DNA of 64,000 bases from Mesoplasma sp. JKS002658 (GTDB lineage Bacteria > Bacillota_I > Bacilli_A > Mycoplasmatales > Mycoplasmataceae): contig NZ_JAKNSW010000002.1 in NCBI RefSeq assembly GCF_023566355.1, positions 62,001-126,000 of the forward strand. Direction: 5' to 3'. The position numbers and the translations under genes are program-made. This document shows positions 21,925 to 31,496 of the stretch, one piece after another. Position 1 is the first letter of the stretch. The number at the start of each line of letters is the position of its first letter. Below the pieces are notes generated by a model. That model was not told the DNA's origin. It worked only from the letters and a program-made list of their open reading frames with translations, and searched no databases.

Positions 21925-22302
21925 GTTTTCGATTCAATAACGATGTAAAAATCTAGGTTTATGATCATCTTTTGATTAATTACCTTTAAAATTTTTTATT
22001 GAATTGTACGTTCAGAATAACAGAAATAGAATTTGTCATATAACAAAACTTGTGGTGATAAAGTGTTCATAATTATTAGTAATTTAAAAGAATTAAGTTT
22101 AAAAAGTACCTAAAATTACGTTTTTTTATCACTTTTAGATTGATAAGGAATGTAAAAACGACTGATATAATTATAAGGTCAAAGTGAGACGGTTAAAGAG
22201 TTATTAATTGTGATTAACTACTTTTTTGTAGTCCAAAATGGTAAATACACTACGTCTTACTATCACAATGTTTTAAAACATTGAAAAGATGGGAATATAA
22301 AA
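21925..22302. other. Intergenic region with lipoprotein promoter and leader hairpins
   Basis: No gene is seen. TATAAT at 22166-22171 is a clear -10, which gives a leader of about 125 nt to the lipoprotein at 22303. In that leader ACTAC-TTTTTT-GTAGT (about 22216-22231) and the 18-nt palindrome CAATGTTTTAAAACATTG (22266-22283) can fold. The second lies 20 nt ahead of the start and could mask it. Confidence 0.5.
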
Positions 22303-23058
22303 ATGAAAAGTAAAAAACAACAACCCCGAAGGTCTAAAAATTGAAAGTTATGGGCGGGAATTTTTGCTCTTATATCAGCTGGGTCAATTATTGCCACAAC
22401 TGTAAGTTTAGTATCGTGTGGAACCAATAACCGTTCTGAAGTAATTAAAACTGATTTAGCTGATTTAAATCTTGAAGCAACTGTAGCAGTGGATCTATCA
22501 GCAACTCCAGAAGAAGTTTTTCAGGCCTTTTTAGATAAAAACCAAAGTATTCTTGATAATACTTTAACTCTTGATCATGTAGAGTTATCTGACTTCCAAG
22601 CATCAGAATACCTTAAAAATGGTTCTTTAATGATTAATGCTAAAAAAGTACCAACTAATAAATGAACTGGTACGATTCAATTGGCAGTCAAGTACATTCT
22701 ACATGAAAAAAACTTTCCTGATTTTCTTGGTTACCTTTCTGATAATGATTTACTTAAATTCGAGATTCCTGCTGGGACAATCACCTCACTTGGTAATTTA
22801 GTTGAAGTATTCAAAGAAACATTAAATAATAAGATGAAACAATATTATGAATATGAAAGCAACATTACCGAAATTAGAGTGAAAAAATGAGCTTGAAACT
22901 TCCCTAAAGGGGTAGAAAGACCTTCTATAGAAGACTTAAATACTAAAGGATATACAGTACATCTTCCAAGATTTCGTGGGGTTTTTGCCATCGATCATCG
23001 CGATGGTCATTTAACCAAGATTGATAAGCACTGAAATGTTTATTGGACGATAGTATAA
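22303..23058 (+). CDS. Lipoprotein with two-part repeat domain (short paralog)
   Basis: A 251-aa lipoprotein. A basic N-terminus (MKSKKQQPRRSKNWK) and a hydrophobic helix end in the lipobox SLVSCG with the lipidated Cys near residue 39. The mature part has an LSATPEEVFQAFLDKNQSIL domain, then a C-terminal domain (YILHEKNFPDFLGYLSDNDLL to HWNVYWTIV). Both are shared with the 563-aa protein downstream, in part with almost identical DNA. It is a surface protein of unknown ligand. Confidence 0.9.
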
Positions 23059-23450
23059 TAAAATACTTTAAAGAATAGTTTATTCAGTTTAAAAAGGACC
23101 TTAGGGTCCTTTTTAAAATGTCTAATCTTAGGGTGAATAACATTGTTGTTGGTAACTTATAAGTCTGAGGACCTTGTGGTTCCCCAAATTCAAGCTTGTT
23201 CCTCGAAAATTTATTAATATATTTCATGTTATAACGAGAAATTATGAAGATCATAAAAACTTGTTTTTTTTCTTGCTTTCAGATTGCTAAAAACCTAATA
23301 ATGATTGGTAAAATTATAGGGACAAATTGAGATTGTTAACGAATTATTGATTGCTTTTTATTGCGAAAAATATAGATATTCCTATTGTCATAATGACTTA
23401 AAACAACGTTTTTTAAGAAATAAAGAAAGAATAAAATTGATAAATTAACT
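23059..23450. other. Gap between the two lipoprotein genes
   Basis: Apart from the terminator of the first gene I see no coding sequence. The last 170 nt (AGATTGCTAAAAACC onward, with a TAAAATTATAGG promoter-like box) loosely mirror the upstream region of the first lipoprotein, so promoter and gene seem to have been duplicated together. Confidence 0.4.
23088..23117 (+). terminator. Lipoprotein terminator
   Basis: TTTAAAAAGGACC and GGTCCTTTTTAAA form a 13-bp stem around TTAG, with a built-in T-run. The same type of hairpin ends the paralog at 25171. Confidence 0.85.
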
Positions 23451-25142
23451 ATGAAAAATAAACAGAAAAAACCTAAAAATTGAAAATTACGGGCAGGAGT
23501 TTTTGCGCTTGCACCAATTGGGATAATTGCAGCAAGTGCAAGTGTGATATCGTGTGGAACTAATGGTCGTTCTGAGATCATTAAAACTAATTTGAACGAT
23601 TTACATCTAAAAACTATATTATCAATGCCAGTAACTAATCAACAAGCGGCGTTTGACTTATTTATTAAAATGAACCCTGAAGTTAGTGATTTAGAAACGA
23701 ATGTTGAAATCATTGATTTTAATACACCATTAATTAATAAAACTGGATCATTAACAATCCAAGCAAAACCAAACATGAAGTATAGTGGAACCTTAACTAT
23801 CACGATTCCAGAACTAAATAAAACTGATATTACTCGTTTGATTAACAATCAAACTATTCAAGGTACTGAAAACATGACTGTTGATCAAGCTTTTCAGGCT
23901 TTCTTGGAAGCTAATAACAGCTGAACTAACTTAAACGACTATGTTGAAGTTGATAGTTTTACTGCTGCCACTTACACAAGTAATGGTTCTTTAACCATTA
24001 AGGCTAAAGCAAATACAGCATACACTGGATCAGTTATGGTTAGAATTAATGCAATTGGTCAAACAAGTTTAAATGACTTGCATTTAAAGACTTTATTATC
24101 ACTTCCAGTAACCAATCAACAAACTGCTTTTGACTTATTTATTAAATCAAATTCAAATATTGGTGATTTAAAAGATGATCTTGAAATTATTAGTTTTAAT
24201 ACTCCAGATTACAATCAAACTGGATCATTAACAATTGCAACTAAAGTTGATGGTAAATATGTTGGAACTTTAACCATCATGATTCCAGAACTAATCAAAA
24301 CTGATATTATTCATTTTGTAACAAACACAACCATTCAAGGTACTGAAAACATGACTGTTGATCAAGCCTTCGAAGCTTTCTTAGAAGCTAATAACAGCTG
24401 ACCTAACTTAAGCGATTATGTTGAAGTTGGTGAATTTACTGCTCCTAATAGTAAGGATAATGGTTCTTTAATAATCAAAACTAAAGAAGATCGTGAATAT
24501 ACAGGAACAATTACTATTAAAATTATCATGACTACTGATTTAGCTGATTTAAATCTTGAAGCAACTGTAGCGGTGGATCTATCAGCAACTCCAGAAGAAG
24601 TTTTTCAGGCTTTCTTAGATAAAAACCAAAGTATTCTTGATGATGGTTTAACCCTTGATCAAGTTGAATTAACTGATTTTCACGCACCAGAATACCTTCA
24701 AAATGGTCATTTAAAGGTTGCTGCAAAGAAAATATCAACCAACAAATGAACTGGTGATATCGAATTGAGAATTAAATATATTCTAAGCGAAAACAATTTT
24801 ACTGATATTTTCAGTTATCTTTCAGATAATGATTTACTTAAATTTAATGTTAATGTTGGGAGAATCAAAACACTTGGTGATTTGGCTGCTGTAGCAAGAG
24901 AAATATTGAATGGTGAAATGAAACAATACTATGAATATGATCAAAACATTAAGGAGATTAGACTACATCAATGGTCTTGAAACTTCCCTGAAGGGACAAC
25001 ACAACCTTCTCTAGAAGAATTGAACACTAAAGGATTTAGTCTACACCTTCCAAGATTCTATGGTGTTATTGCTCTTGACCATCCTGATGGGACCACAACC
25101 CTAATTGATCGTAATTGAAACGTTTACTGGATGATCGTTTAG
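23451..25142 (+). CDS. Multi-domain repeat lipoprotein (long paralog)
   Basis: A 563-aa lipoprotein with lipobox ASVISCG. It contains two tandem copies of a unit of about 158 aa (LNDLHLKTxLSxPVTNQQ to the end of the IQGTENMTVDQAFxAFLEANNSW block), then a C-terminal half matching the 251-aa paralog. DNA of 24530-24640 is nearly identical to 22446-22556, which suggests recent gene conversion or duplication. The unit count could vary by recombination. It was probably built from the short paralog by domain gain, or the reverse. Confidence 0.88.
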
Positions 25143-25170
25143 AAATATTAAAGAATAGTTTTATTTAATT

Positions 25171-25200
25171 AAAAAAGGACCTCGAAGAGGTCCTTTTTGT
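25171..25200 (+). terminator. Terminator of the long lipoprotein gene
   Basis: AAAAAAGGACCTC-GAA-GAGGTCCTTTTTG is a strong hairpin followed by T's. It is related in sequence and position to that after the short paralog. Confidence 0.85.
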
Positions 25201-25216
25201 TTTTTACTATTTAATC

Positions 25217-25342
25217 TTATTTGTGATTTGGATTCTTTTGATTAGCACGGTTGTTATTCGTATCGTTGTAATCCTTGTTGTTATGTGACTGATTAGTATT
25301 ATTACTATTCTTTTGATTAGCTTTTTGGTTATTGTTACTCAT
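25217..25342 (-). CDS. Tiny Asn-rich protein
   Basis: A 41-aa frame, MSNNNQKANQKNSNNT then NQSHNNKDYNDTN and a similar tail. It is preceded by the very strong ribosome binding site GAGGAGGG. About one third of residues are Asn. It resembles the 43-aa gene at 27665 in composition, length, ribosome binding site and about 100 nt of upstream sequence (AGTATGAACT, then GGGAGAATTTG). Function unknown. The shared signals argue it is real. Confidence 0.6.
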   Translation of the reverse strand: MSNNNQKANQKNSNNTNQSHNNKDYNDTNNNRANQKNPNHK

Positions 25343-25486
25343 AAATTTCCCTCCTCTTTACCAGTATGAACTCTTAGTGGAATTAAACAATTGTTTAGGG
25401 AGAATTTGTAATTTTCTTAATTTGCTTGAGTTTTATCCATTTTAATTAATCCTTAGATACAATAAAAATAAGGTGAGGTGTTCGTC

Positions 25487-25897
25487 ATGAAAACAAATCT
25501 TGAAAAAGATAAAATAGTAGCTATTGCCAATTATTTAGTTACTAATTATCCTGACCAAATTGATGATTATATTAAAGTACAAAAGGTTCTGTATTTTCTA
25601 GACTGAGATTATAAGCAAGAAACTGGTCACCTTCTTTTTGAAGATCAGTTTGAAGCTTGAGTTTATGGACCAGTTAATCGTCGAATTTTTGCATTAATGA
25701 AAAACAATAATTTAGTGTTTGAAAGTGATTACAAGTTAAGCGAAGAAGACAAGAAATTTATCAAAAGAGATGTTAAAAAATATCTGAATTATCTTTCTTT
25801 TGATTTGGTGACTTTATCACATCAATCCCAACCTTGAGTTGAAGCAAGAAAAGGGCTCTCAACTTACGAACCTTCTCGAAAAAAAATTAAATTTTAG
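25487..25897 (+). CDS. Panacea (DUF4065/SocA-like) antitoxin
   Basis: A 136-aa Panacea-domain protein: VAIANYLVTNYPDQIDDYIKVQKVLYFL, then DQFEAWVYGPVNRRIF (the GPV segment is a family hallmark) and LSHQSQPWVEARKGLS near the end. Panacea domains neutralise many different toxins encoded next to them. GGTGAGGTG is the ribosome binding site. The next gene starts 12 nt downstream, the classical two-gene layout. Confidence 0.85.
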
Positions 25898-25909
25898 GTA
25901 ACCCTTGTT

Positions 25910-26446
25910 ATGGGAAAAGAGCATCAGAGCAAGAAGAAAGTTGGAGCAACACCCAAACTTGTTAAGAAAGTTTTACTTAATTTTGACGAGTTTTTGTTTA
26001 ATTGCTTTGAGTTAGATAAATGAGGTTTCACATATAAATGTTCAGAACAAAAATGCGTGAATTATTTTAAACATCTTCTTGAGGGATTAATTCAAATGAC
26101 TAATTCTCAGCAGTTTAAAAATAATTATCTATTACCAAGCCAGGGTAATGACCATCGCCATTCAGTTAATAATCAAGAACATTTGAAAAAAATTATCTCG
26201 ATTTTAAAACGTGGAAAAAAACATAGTGATGATTGATATTCACAAAATATCTCTTTTGGTTCGGTTTATCAAACCAGTATTAATGCTGGAGGAGCAAGGT
26301 TATTTTTTACTTGTTTTGAAACTAATGATTATTTTGAAATTCGACCTTTATTTTTAGATTTACATCATGTTGTTTATCGTGATCCTGAAAAAAATTATGA
26401 TGAACAATACAATTCTTGTTTCTTTTGTCTAGGAAAACATTGCTAA
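25910..26446 (+). CDS. Panacea-linked protein, candidate toxin
   Basis: A 178-aa protein I do not recognise. It has a basic start (MGKEHQSKKKVGATPKLVKK), a middle part with ISILKRGKKHSDDWYS and FGSVYQTSINAGGARLFFTC, and a C-terminal RPLFLDLHHVVYRDPEK followed by CFFCLGKHC, whose Cys/His residues might bind metal. It directly follows the Panacea gene, so it is most simply the toxin of a Panacea toxin-antitoxin pair. A short, degenerate frame after the second Panacea gene (31116) has a similar start. It carries UGA Trp codons, so a standard-code reading splits it. Confidence 0.6.
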
Positions 26447-26532
26447 CCCTAAATTTAGTTTCCCATTCATTTTTATATTATTTAAAATAATAATAGTAAT
26501 AAACCAAAACAATTATGATGAAGGAAAAAATA

Positions 26533-27558
26533 ATGGAAGATCAGCAAATTTATCAATTTAGAAGCATTAATTATCAAAATAATCGCTTAGAATATGTTAT
26601 CCAAACTACTTTTACCACCAGAGTTGTTGAGCGATATGTTCAACGTAATTATGTTAAAATTCCAATCTATACTACTAGTGAAAAAGCAAAAATTGTTAAA
26701 CGTTTTAACCGAGTAATTAAGCCAACAATCTTTATGATGAAAGACTTGCCATATTTGGAATGTACTACTCCAGAAATGAAAGCAGAAATTTGTTTAACTA
26801 TTCACCAACCAATTCCTGATTGATTGAAAAATGAAATTGTTCTGCTTGATGTTGAAGCACAACAACTTCAGTTGGCTAAGAATTATGAATATGCAGAAAA
26901 AGATTTAGATCAAGCAAAATTTCAACAAGTATACCCTTTGGTTATCGATCGAGAAAGTTTGATCTTTTCATGAATTTTTTTCTTCATTGGTTTAGTACGA
27001 CTTTTGTTAAAAAATTCACCCTCACTGAACCCAATTTTTCAAAGTCAAATTGAAGCTAATAAACTTCAAAATAATCATCGTCAAAGAAGAATTAAAAACT
27101 GTAAAACTAGAATTAATGAATTAGAACTTAATCAAATTAAATTAAAAGATCAACACCATAAATTGGAATTAATGATTGAACAACAAATTGCTGAGTTAAC
27201 GAAGGTCGAAGAAATTATTGAAAAAGGAATTGAATGAAAGAACCTTCGTTCTTCATTGTTAGTTTACAATGGTGAATTGACTAAAGTGCGGGGAGTTTAT
27301 GTTATTTGAAATAAGAGCAAAGATAAGTATTATGTTGGTCAATCAGTTAATATCGGTACCAGAATTTTTGCTAATCATTTTAAAAATGGTGATGTCAATA
27401 ACCAAATCTTTATGCGTGATTGAATCAATGATGATAAGTTTTACTATCGTTATATCGAAAATAATAAAGGTTCATTAAATAATGAAGAGAAGTATTGGAT
27501 TGATTATTATGATTCTTTCAATCAAGGATATAATTCTACTAGTGGTAACCAATTTTAG
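26533..27558 (+). CDS. GIY-YIG nuclease domain protein with membrane helix and coiled coil
   Basis: A 341-aa protein. Residues 1-130 are unassigned. A hydrophobic helix (SLIFSWIFFFIGLVRLLL) lies near 140-160, and a coiled coil (LQNNHRQRRIKNCKTRINELE onward) near 170-240. The GIY-YIG domain is at the C-terminus: GVYVIW (from G254), YYVGQS (Y267-G269), then an Arg in TRI and the catalytic Glu in NEEKYWIDYY. ATG 26533 was chosen for AAGGA 8 nt upstream; in-frame ATGs at 26515 and 26518 lack it. A membrane-tethered GIY-YIG is unusual; its role is unknown. Confidence 0.85.
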
Positions 27559-27563
27559 ACAAG

Positions 27564-27598
27564 ATAAAAACCCAATCAACCATTGATTGGGTTTTTAT
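27564..27598 (+). terminator. Terminator after the GIY-YIG gene
   Basis: AAAAACCCAATCA and TGATTGGGTTTTT form a 13-bp stem around ACCAT. Confidence 0.9.
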
Positions 27599-27664
27599 CA
27601 ATAACAATGTTATTCATCTGAGTAGAGAATAAAAAGGTAATTAATTAACTAATTTGACAACTAC

Positions 27665-27796
27665 TTAGTTAGTCTCATTACTATTCGGATTTGTTTGATT
27701 GTTGTTTGAATCTGAATTGTTTTGAGATTGGTTAGTATTGTTATTAGATTGACCATTGCTGTTATTTTGGTTAGAGTTTTGGTTATCTGGTCCCAT
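27665..27796 (-). CDS. Tiny Asn-rich protein, paralog of the one at 25217
   Basis: A 43-aa frame starting MGPDNQNSNQNN and continuing with NNTNQSQNNSDSNNNQ; over 40 percent Asn. AAGGAGG lies 9 nt upstream. The upstream DNA (AGTCTGAACT, then GGGAGAAATTTG) parallels that of the 41-aa gene. No known family. Confidence 0.6.
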   Translation of the reverse strand: MGPDNQNSNQNNSNGQSNNNTNQSQNNSDSNNNQTNPNSNETN

Positions 27797-27941
27797 ATTT
27801 TCATTCCTCCTTATAGACAGTCTGAACTATTTCTTAAAAATAAGCAATCATTTTGGGAGAAATTTGAACCTTCTTAATTAGTGTCTTAGATAGATTAAAT
27901 TCTAGGGAATTTTTGTTTAAGAAGATTATTGTTAAGTTAAG

Positions 27942-27970
27942 AAAAACCACGTTAGTTTTAACGTGGTTTT
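27942..27970 (-). terminator. Terminator of the Asn/Arg-rich repeat gene
   Basis: AAAAACCACGTT and AACGTGGTTTTT flank AGTTTTA. The hairpin is symmetrical and begins 8 nt past the reverse-strand stop codon. Confidence 0.85.
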
Positions 27971-27977
27971 TAATAAA

Positions 27978-28940
27978 CTATTCAGCTTCAGTTTCGCTAT
28001 CCTTATCTTTAACATAGGTGTTAGTGTAATTGTTTGGTTTATTGTTGTTGAAACGATTATTGTAAGGACGGTTGTTATAACTAGAAGAGTTGTTATCACG
28101 ATAACTTCTTCTTTCTCCGTTATTATGGTTAAAACCAGAACCTTGTTGGTCGCGATTACGGTTAAACCCATCACGACTGGGACGATTGTTGTTTCAACGA
28201 CTTTGTCCTTGTTCGCCATTACCTTTATTATATGATGAGCGTTCACCACGATTTTGGTTATATCCACTATTTGTACGGATAAAACCGTTTTTATCTTTGT
28301 TGTAGTTTGGGCGTTGAGTGTTGTTATTGCGATCGTTGCTAAAACCATTGTTTGGACGACGATCATAACTTCTTCTTTCCCCATCTTTATTGTTAAAGCG
28401 AGTGTTATCACGAGAATAACTTCTGCCTTCTCCGTTATTACGGTTAAACCCAGAACCTTGTTGATCACGATTACGGTTAAACCCATCACGATTGGGGCGG
28501 TTATCATTTCCTCAATGGTTCGGTCTTTGTTCCCCATCACGGTGATAACTTCTTCTTTCCCCATTGTTTTGATTACTTGTTCTTCGGTTATTACCATAAG
28601 TGCGAGACCCACCTCGATTATGGTTATATTCACCCTTGTCGTTCTTTTCGTCCCCTAGTTCTTCACTACCGTGGTCGCGGTTATACTGACTAGGGTTATT
28701 GCGAAAACTATCTTTCTCACTGCGAGGATTACGTTTAGTGTAAGTTTTCTTTTCAAAAGAATGATGATTATCAAACTCTTTCTTATTACCTTCCTTTTTA
28801 TGATTGGTATCTTTGGTTGCATCTTTTACCTCTTTTAAAAGGTTTGCCTCTAAGTTACTTAAGATGATTTCATCATCAATTAACTCTTCTAATTCTTCTT
28901 TTAATAATTCATCATTATCTTGATTATTATAATCTGTCAT
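27978..28940 (-). CDS. Asn/Arg/Gly-rich low-complexity protein with long repeats
   Basis: A 320-aa protein. The acidic start (MTDYNNQDNDELLKEELEEL) is followed by more than 200 residues rich in Asn, Arg, Gly, Tyr and Asp. A module of about 33 aa (NRPxRDGFNRNRDQQGSGFN and on through NNGERRSY) occurs twice, at DNA level near 28115-28200 and 28430-28510. This RGG/YR-rich composition is like that of disordered RNA-binding tails in cold-shock or DEAD-box proteins, but no folded domain is present. The opposite strand shows long spurious frames caused by the bias. The protein may condense with RNA; this is inference. Confidence 0.8.
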
Positions 28941-29141
28941 TCTATTCTCCTAAATTGGTCTTTCTTATTTTATCTGAAATTAAAAGTAATAGTAATTTAA
29001 CTGGTCGATAGTTATTGCTCTTTTCTGGAGTTAGTTAAAAGATTCACAATTATTACCCTCATAACCTCATTTTGTTTAAAAAAATCTTATATTCCTTTAA
29101 AAACTACTATTATTTCTATAATTTCTGATTTAAGCAGCATT

Positions 29142-29178
29142 ATAATTAAAGCAAAGTATCGCCTTGATACTTGTTTTT
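29142..29178 (+). promoter_or_regulatory. nox promoter and leader hairpin
   Basis: TATAAT at 29142-29147 (a second at 29118) serves nox. The hairpin AAGTAT (29155-29160) with ATACTT (29167-29172) is followed by a short T-run before the start codon, so it could act as a weak attenuator. Confidence 0.35.
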
Positions 29179-29207
29179 AATTTTGTAGAAGAGAGAAAGA
29201 TAAAATT

Positions 29208-30584
29208 ATGAGAACAATTGTTATTGGTACTAATCATGCAGGAACAACTGCGGTTAGAACTTTAAAAAAATTAGATCCAAAAATGGAAGTGATTACTTAT
29301 GACAAGTCAGACAAAATTTCTTTATTAGGTTGTGGAATTGCCTTATGAGTTAAGGGTTCAATCACTAGTCCTCAAGACTTGTTTTATGCTAGTCCAGAGT
29401 TATTAGCTAAAGAAGGAATTGAAGTTCACACTAAACATGATTGAACTGGAATTGATGCTGATAAGAAAACAGTTACTTTTAAAGATATGAAAAGCGGTCA
29501 AGAAGTAGTTGACCACTATGACAAGTTAATTGTAGCGACTGGTACTTGACCAGCAACTCCTCCTTTCAAGGGATTGGATAATCCTAATGTAACTGTGGTT
29601 AAAAACTATGAACAAGGAGAAAAGATTGCTGCTGTTAATAACGATGCAAGCATTAAAAAAGTCGCTGTGGTTGGTGCTGGTTATATTGGTGTAGAACTAG
29701 TTGATGCGTTTGTTTCTGCAGGGAAAGAAGTTACTTTAATTGATGCTGCTGACCGAATTATGCCAAATTATTATGATGAGCTCTTTTCATCAAAAGTGGA
29801 AAATGCCATGAAAGAACAAGGAGTTGATTTACAATTGGGTCAATTTGTTCAAGAGTTTCTTGCTGATGAAAGTGGTGTGTTAAAACAAATCAAAACTGAT
29901 AAGGGCACTTTTGCTGCTGATTATGCAATTGTGTGTGTGGGAGTTAAACCTCAAACCGATTTATTAAAGGGGGTTGTTGAGTTAGATCCAAGGGGAACGA
30001 TTAAAACCAATGAATATCAACAAACTAGCAATCCTGATATTTATGGAATTGGGGATTGTTCACAAGTATATAATGTTGCTTACAACCAAGCAATGCCAAT
30101 CCAATTAGCAACTACTGCGGTGAGAACAGGAATTCTTGCTGCAGTTAATGTAATTCAAAACAACAAGATGAAATCACCAGGATTTACTGGAGCAAACGCA
30201 ATTGATGTCTTTGGGTGAAAACTAGCTTCTTGTGGAGTTACTGAAGTGATGGCGAAGAAATGTAACATTGATTATGAACAAATCACGTATACTGATGCTG
30301 ACCGTCCCGAATGAATGAAAACTTACAACCTTGTGACTTTAAAAGTTGTCTATGAAAAAGCATCACACCGGATTATTGGAGCACAAGTAATTAGTGAAGC
30401 AAATCATAGTGAAGTAATTTACTTATTTGCTGGTTTGATTCAAAAACAAACCTTGATTGATGAATTGCCATTAATTGATATTTTCTTTTTACCCCATTTC
30501 AATAAACCATATAACTTTATTACTGAAGTTGGTTTAAGTTACTATGGGTTAGATTTCTTAAATACTGAGAAAAGTGAAAAATAA
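29208..30584 (+). CDS. nox: NADH oxidase (water-forming)
   Basis: A 458-aa flavoprotein of the peroxide reductase/NADH oxidase family, which oxidises NADH with oxygen to regenerate NAD. The FAD-binding start is TIVIGTNHAGTTAVRTL. The redox-active Cys42 lies in LLGCGIALW. The NADH-binding segment is VAVVGAGYIGVELVDAF, and the second FAD motif is IYGIGDCSQV. The C-terminal dimerisation domain ends HFNKPYNFITEVGLSYY. Length is typical. Intact with UGA as Trp. It is monocistronic, with its own promoter. Confidence 0.95.
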
Positions 30585-30702
30585 TTCCCATTTTCCTCGT
30601 ATTCTTAAGGGAGTTGAAAAACTTACTTTTTAACTCTTAAATAATTTATTTCTAAATTTTTTGTCGAAGAATAAATATTAAGAAAAGCGAGGAGAATAAT
30701 TT

Positions 30703-31116
30703 ATGGAAATAAAAAAAGTTAGTAGACCAGATATTTTAGTTGTTGCAAAGCATCTTTATGAAAGGTATAAAATTACAGAATTAGTAACTTTACACCGGGT
30801 TTTGTATTTACTTGATCAAGATTATTTTAATCAAACTGGAGCAGTGCTTTTTAAGGGTGATTTTGACACGTGAGCTTTTGGTTCGGTTTCACCAAGATTA
30901 TTTCGTTATACTGAAAAATACGGGAAGAATTTTACTAAGATTGACAAGTTAGAAGACGAGGATGTAATTGCTTTTATCAAGAGAGATATTAAGCAATATA
31001 AAGATCAACCTTCTTATTTGTTAGTGAAAATGACTAAAGAGTCACAACCATACATTGATGCTTATGAGGATTTACCTTTTCCTTATTTAAGTAGCAATAA
31101 GATTCATTTTAAATAA
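30703..31116 (+). CDS. Second Panacea-domain antitoxin
   Basis: A 137-aa Panacea-type protein: ILVVAKHLYERYKITELVTLHRVLYLLDQDY, then DFDTWAFGSVSPRLF where the family has GPV, and TKESQPYIDAYEDL. It parallels the protein at 25487 throughout. GCGAGGAG is the ribosome binding site. Its stop overlaps the start of a 42-codon frame that looks like a decayed toxin partner, so it may now be an orphan antitoxin. Confidence 0.75.
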
Positions 31117-31244
31117 TGAGTAATAAAACTAAAAAAGAGAAAAGAAGTCATAACTGCAATAAGTTTTTGGGACTTCTTTTTTCTTGTGTTAATAACAATG
31201 GATTCACTTATCGAACTGATATAAGAAGATTGCTACAATCTTAA
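31116..31244 (+). pseudogene. Degenerate partner of the second Panacea gene
   Basis: A 42-codon frame starting at the Panacea stop (TAATG). Its basic start and the CNNxGFTY-like segment (NNNGFTYRTD at about 27-36) recall residues 1-46 of the candidate toxin at 25910 (DKWGFTYKCS), which is 178 aa. It ends early. A terminator-like hairpin (AAAGAAGTC at 31141 with GACTTCTTTT at 31171) now lies inside it. The match is short, so homology is an inference. Confidence 0.4.
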
Positions 31245-31496
31245 AGGTTTTTACTAGGATTTTGAGGGTGAGTTTATTGCTAATGAAAAAAAGAAAAATC
31301 GTTATGTTGTTCAAGATGAGGCGAAAGAATGGTTAAGAAAAATTTATGTTAAAGGTCTAAAGACTTTGGTTTTCAGGATAAACTCCCTGAATAATATCAG
31401 CTACATCTTGAGGATTATAACCATACTTATTTAAATCGAATTGTAAATAAAAAAGAGCGCTTAGCACTCTTGAAAAGATTAATAAATCTATGAAAA
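31245..31496. other. Decayed region with a reverse-strand protein fragment
   Basis: No intact gene. On the reverse strand, after the terminator of the histone-like gene (AGAGTGCT-A-AGCGCTCT with T-run, about 31454-31474), an in-frame stretch reads QFDLNKYGYNPQDVAD and continues IIQGVYPEN to a stop. It has no start codon and looks like the C-terminal end of a lost gene. Confidence 0.4.

Noticed and set aside
27963-28658. Forward-strand frames opposite the Asn/Arg-rich gene
   Set aside because: They are antisense shadows produced by the biased codon composition; repeated Ile/Val/Thr patterns mirror the repeats on the coding strand.
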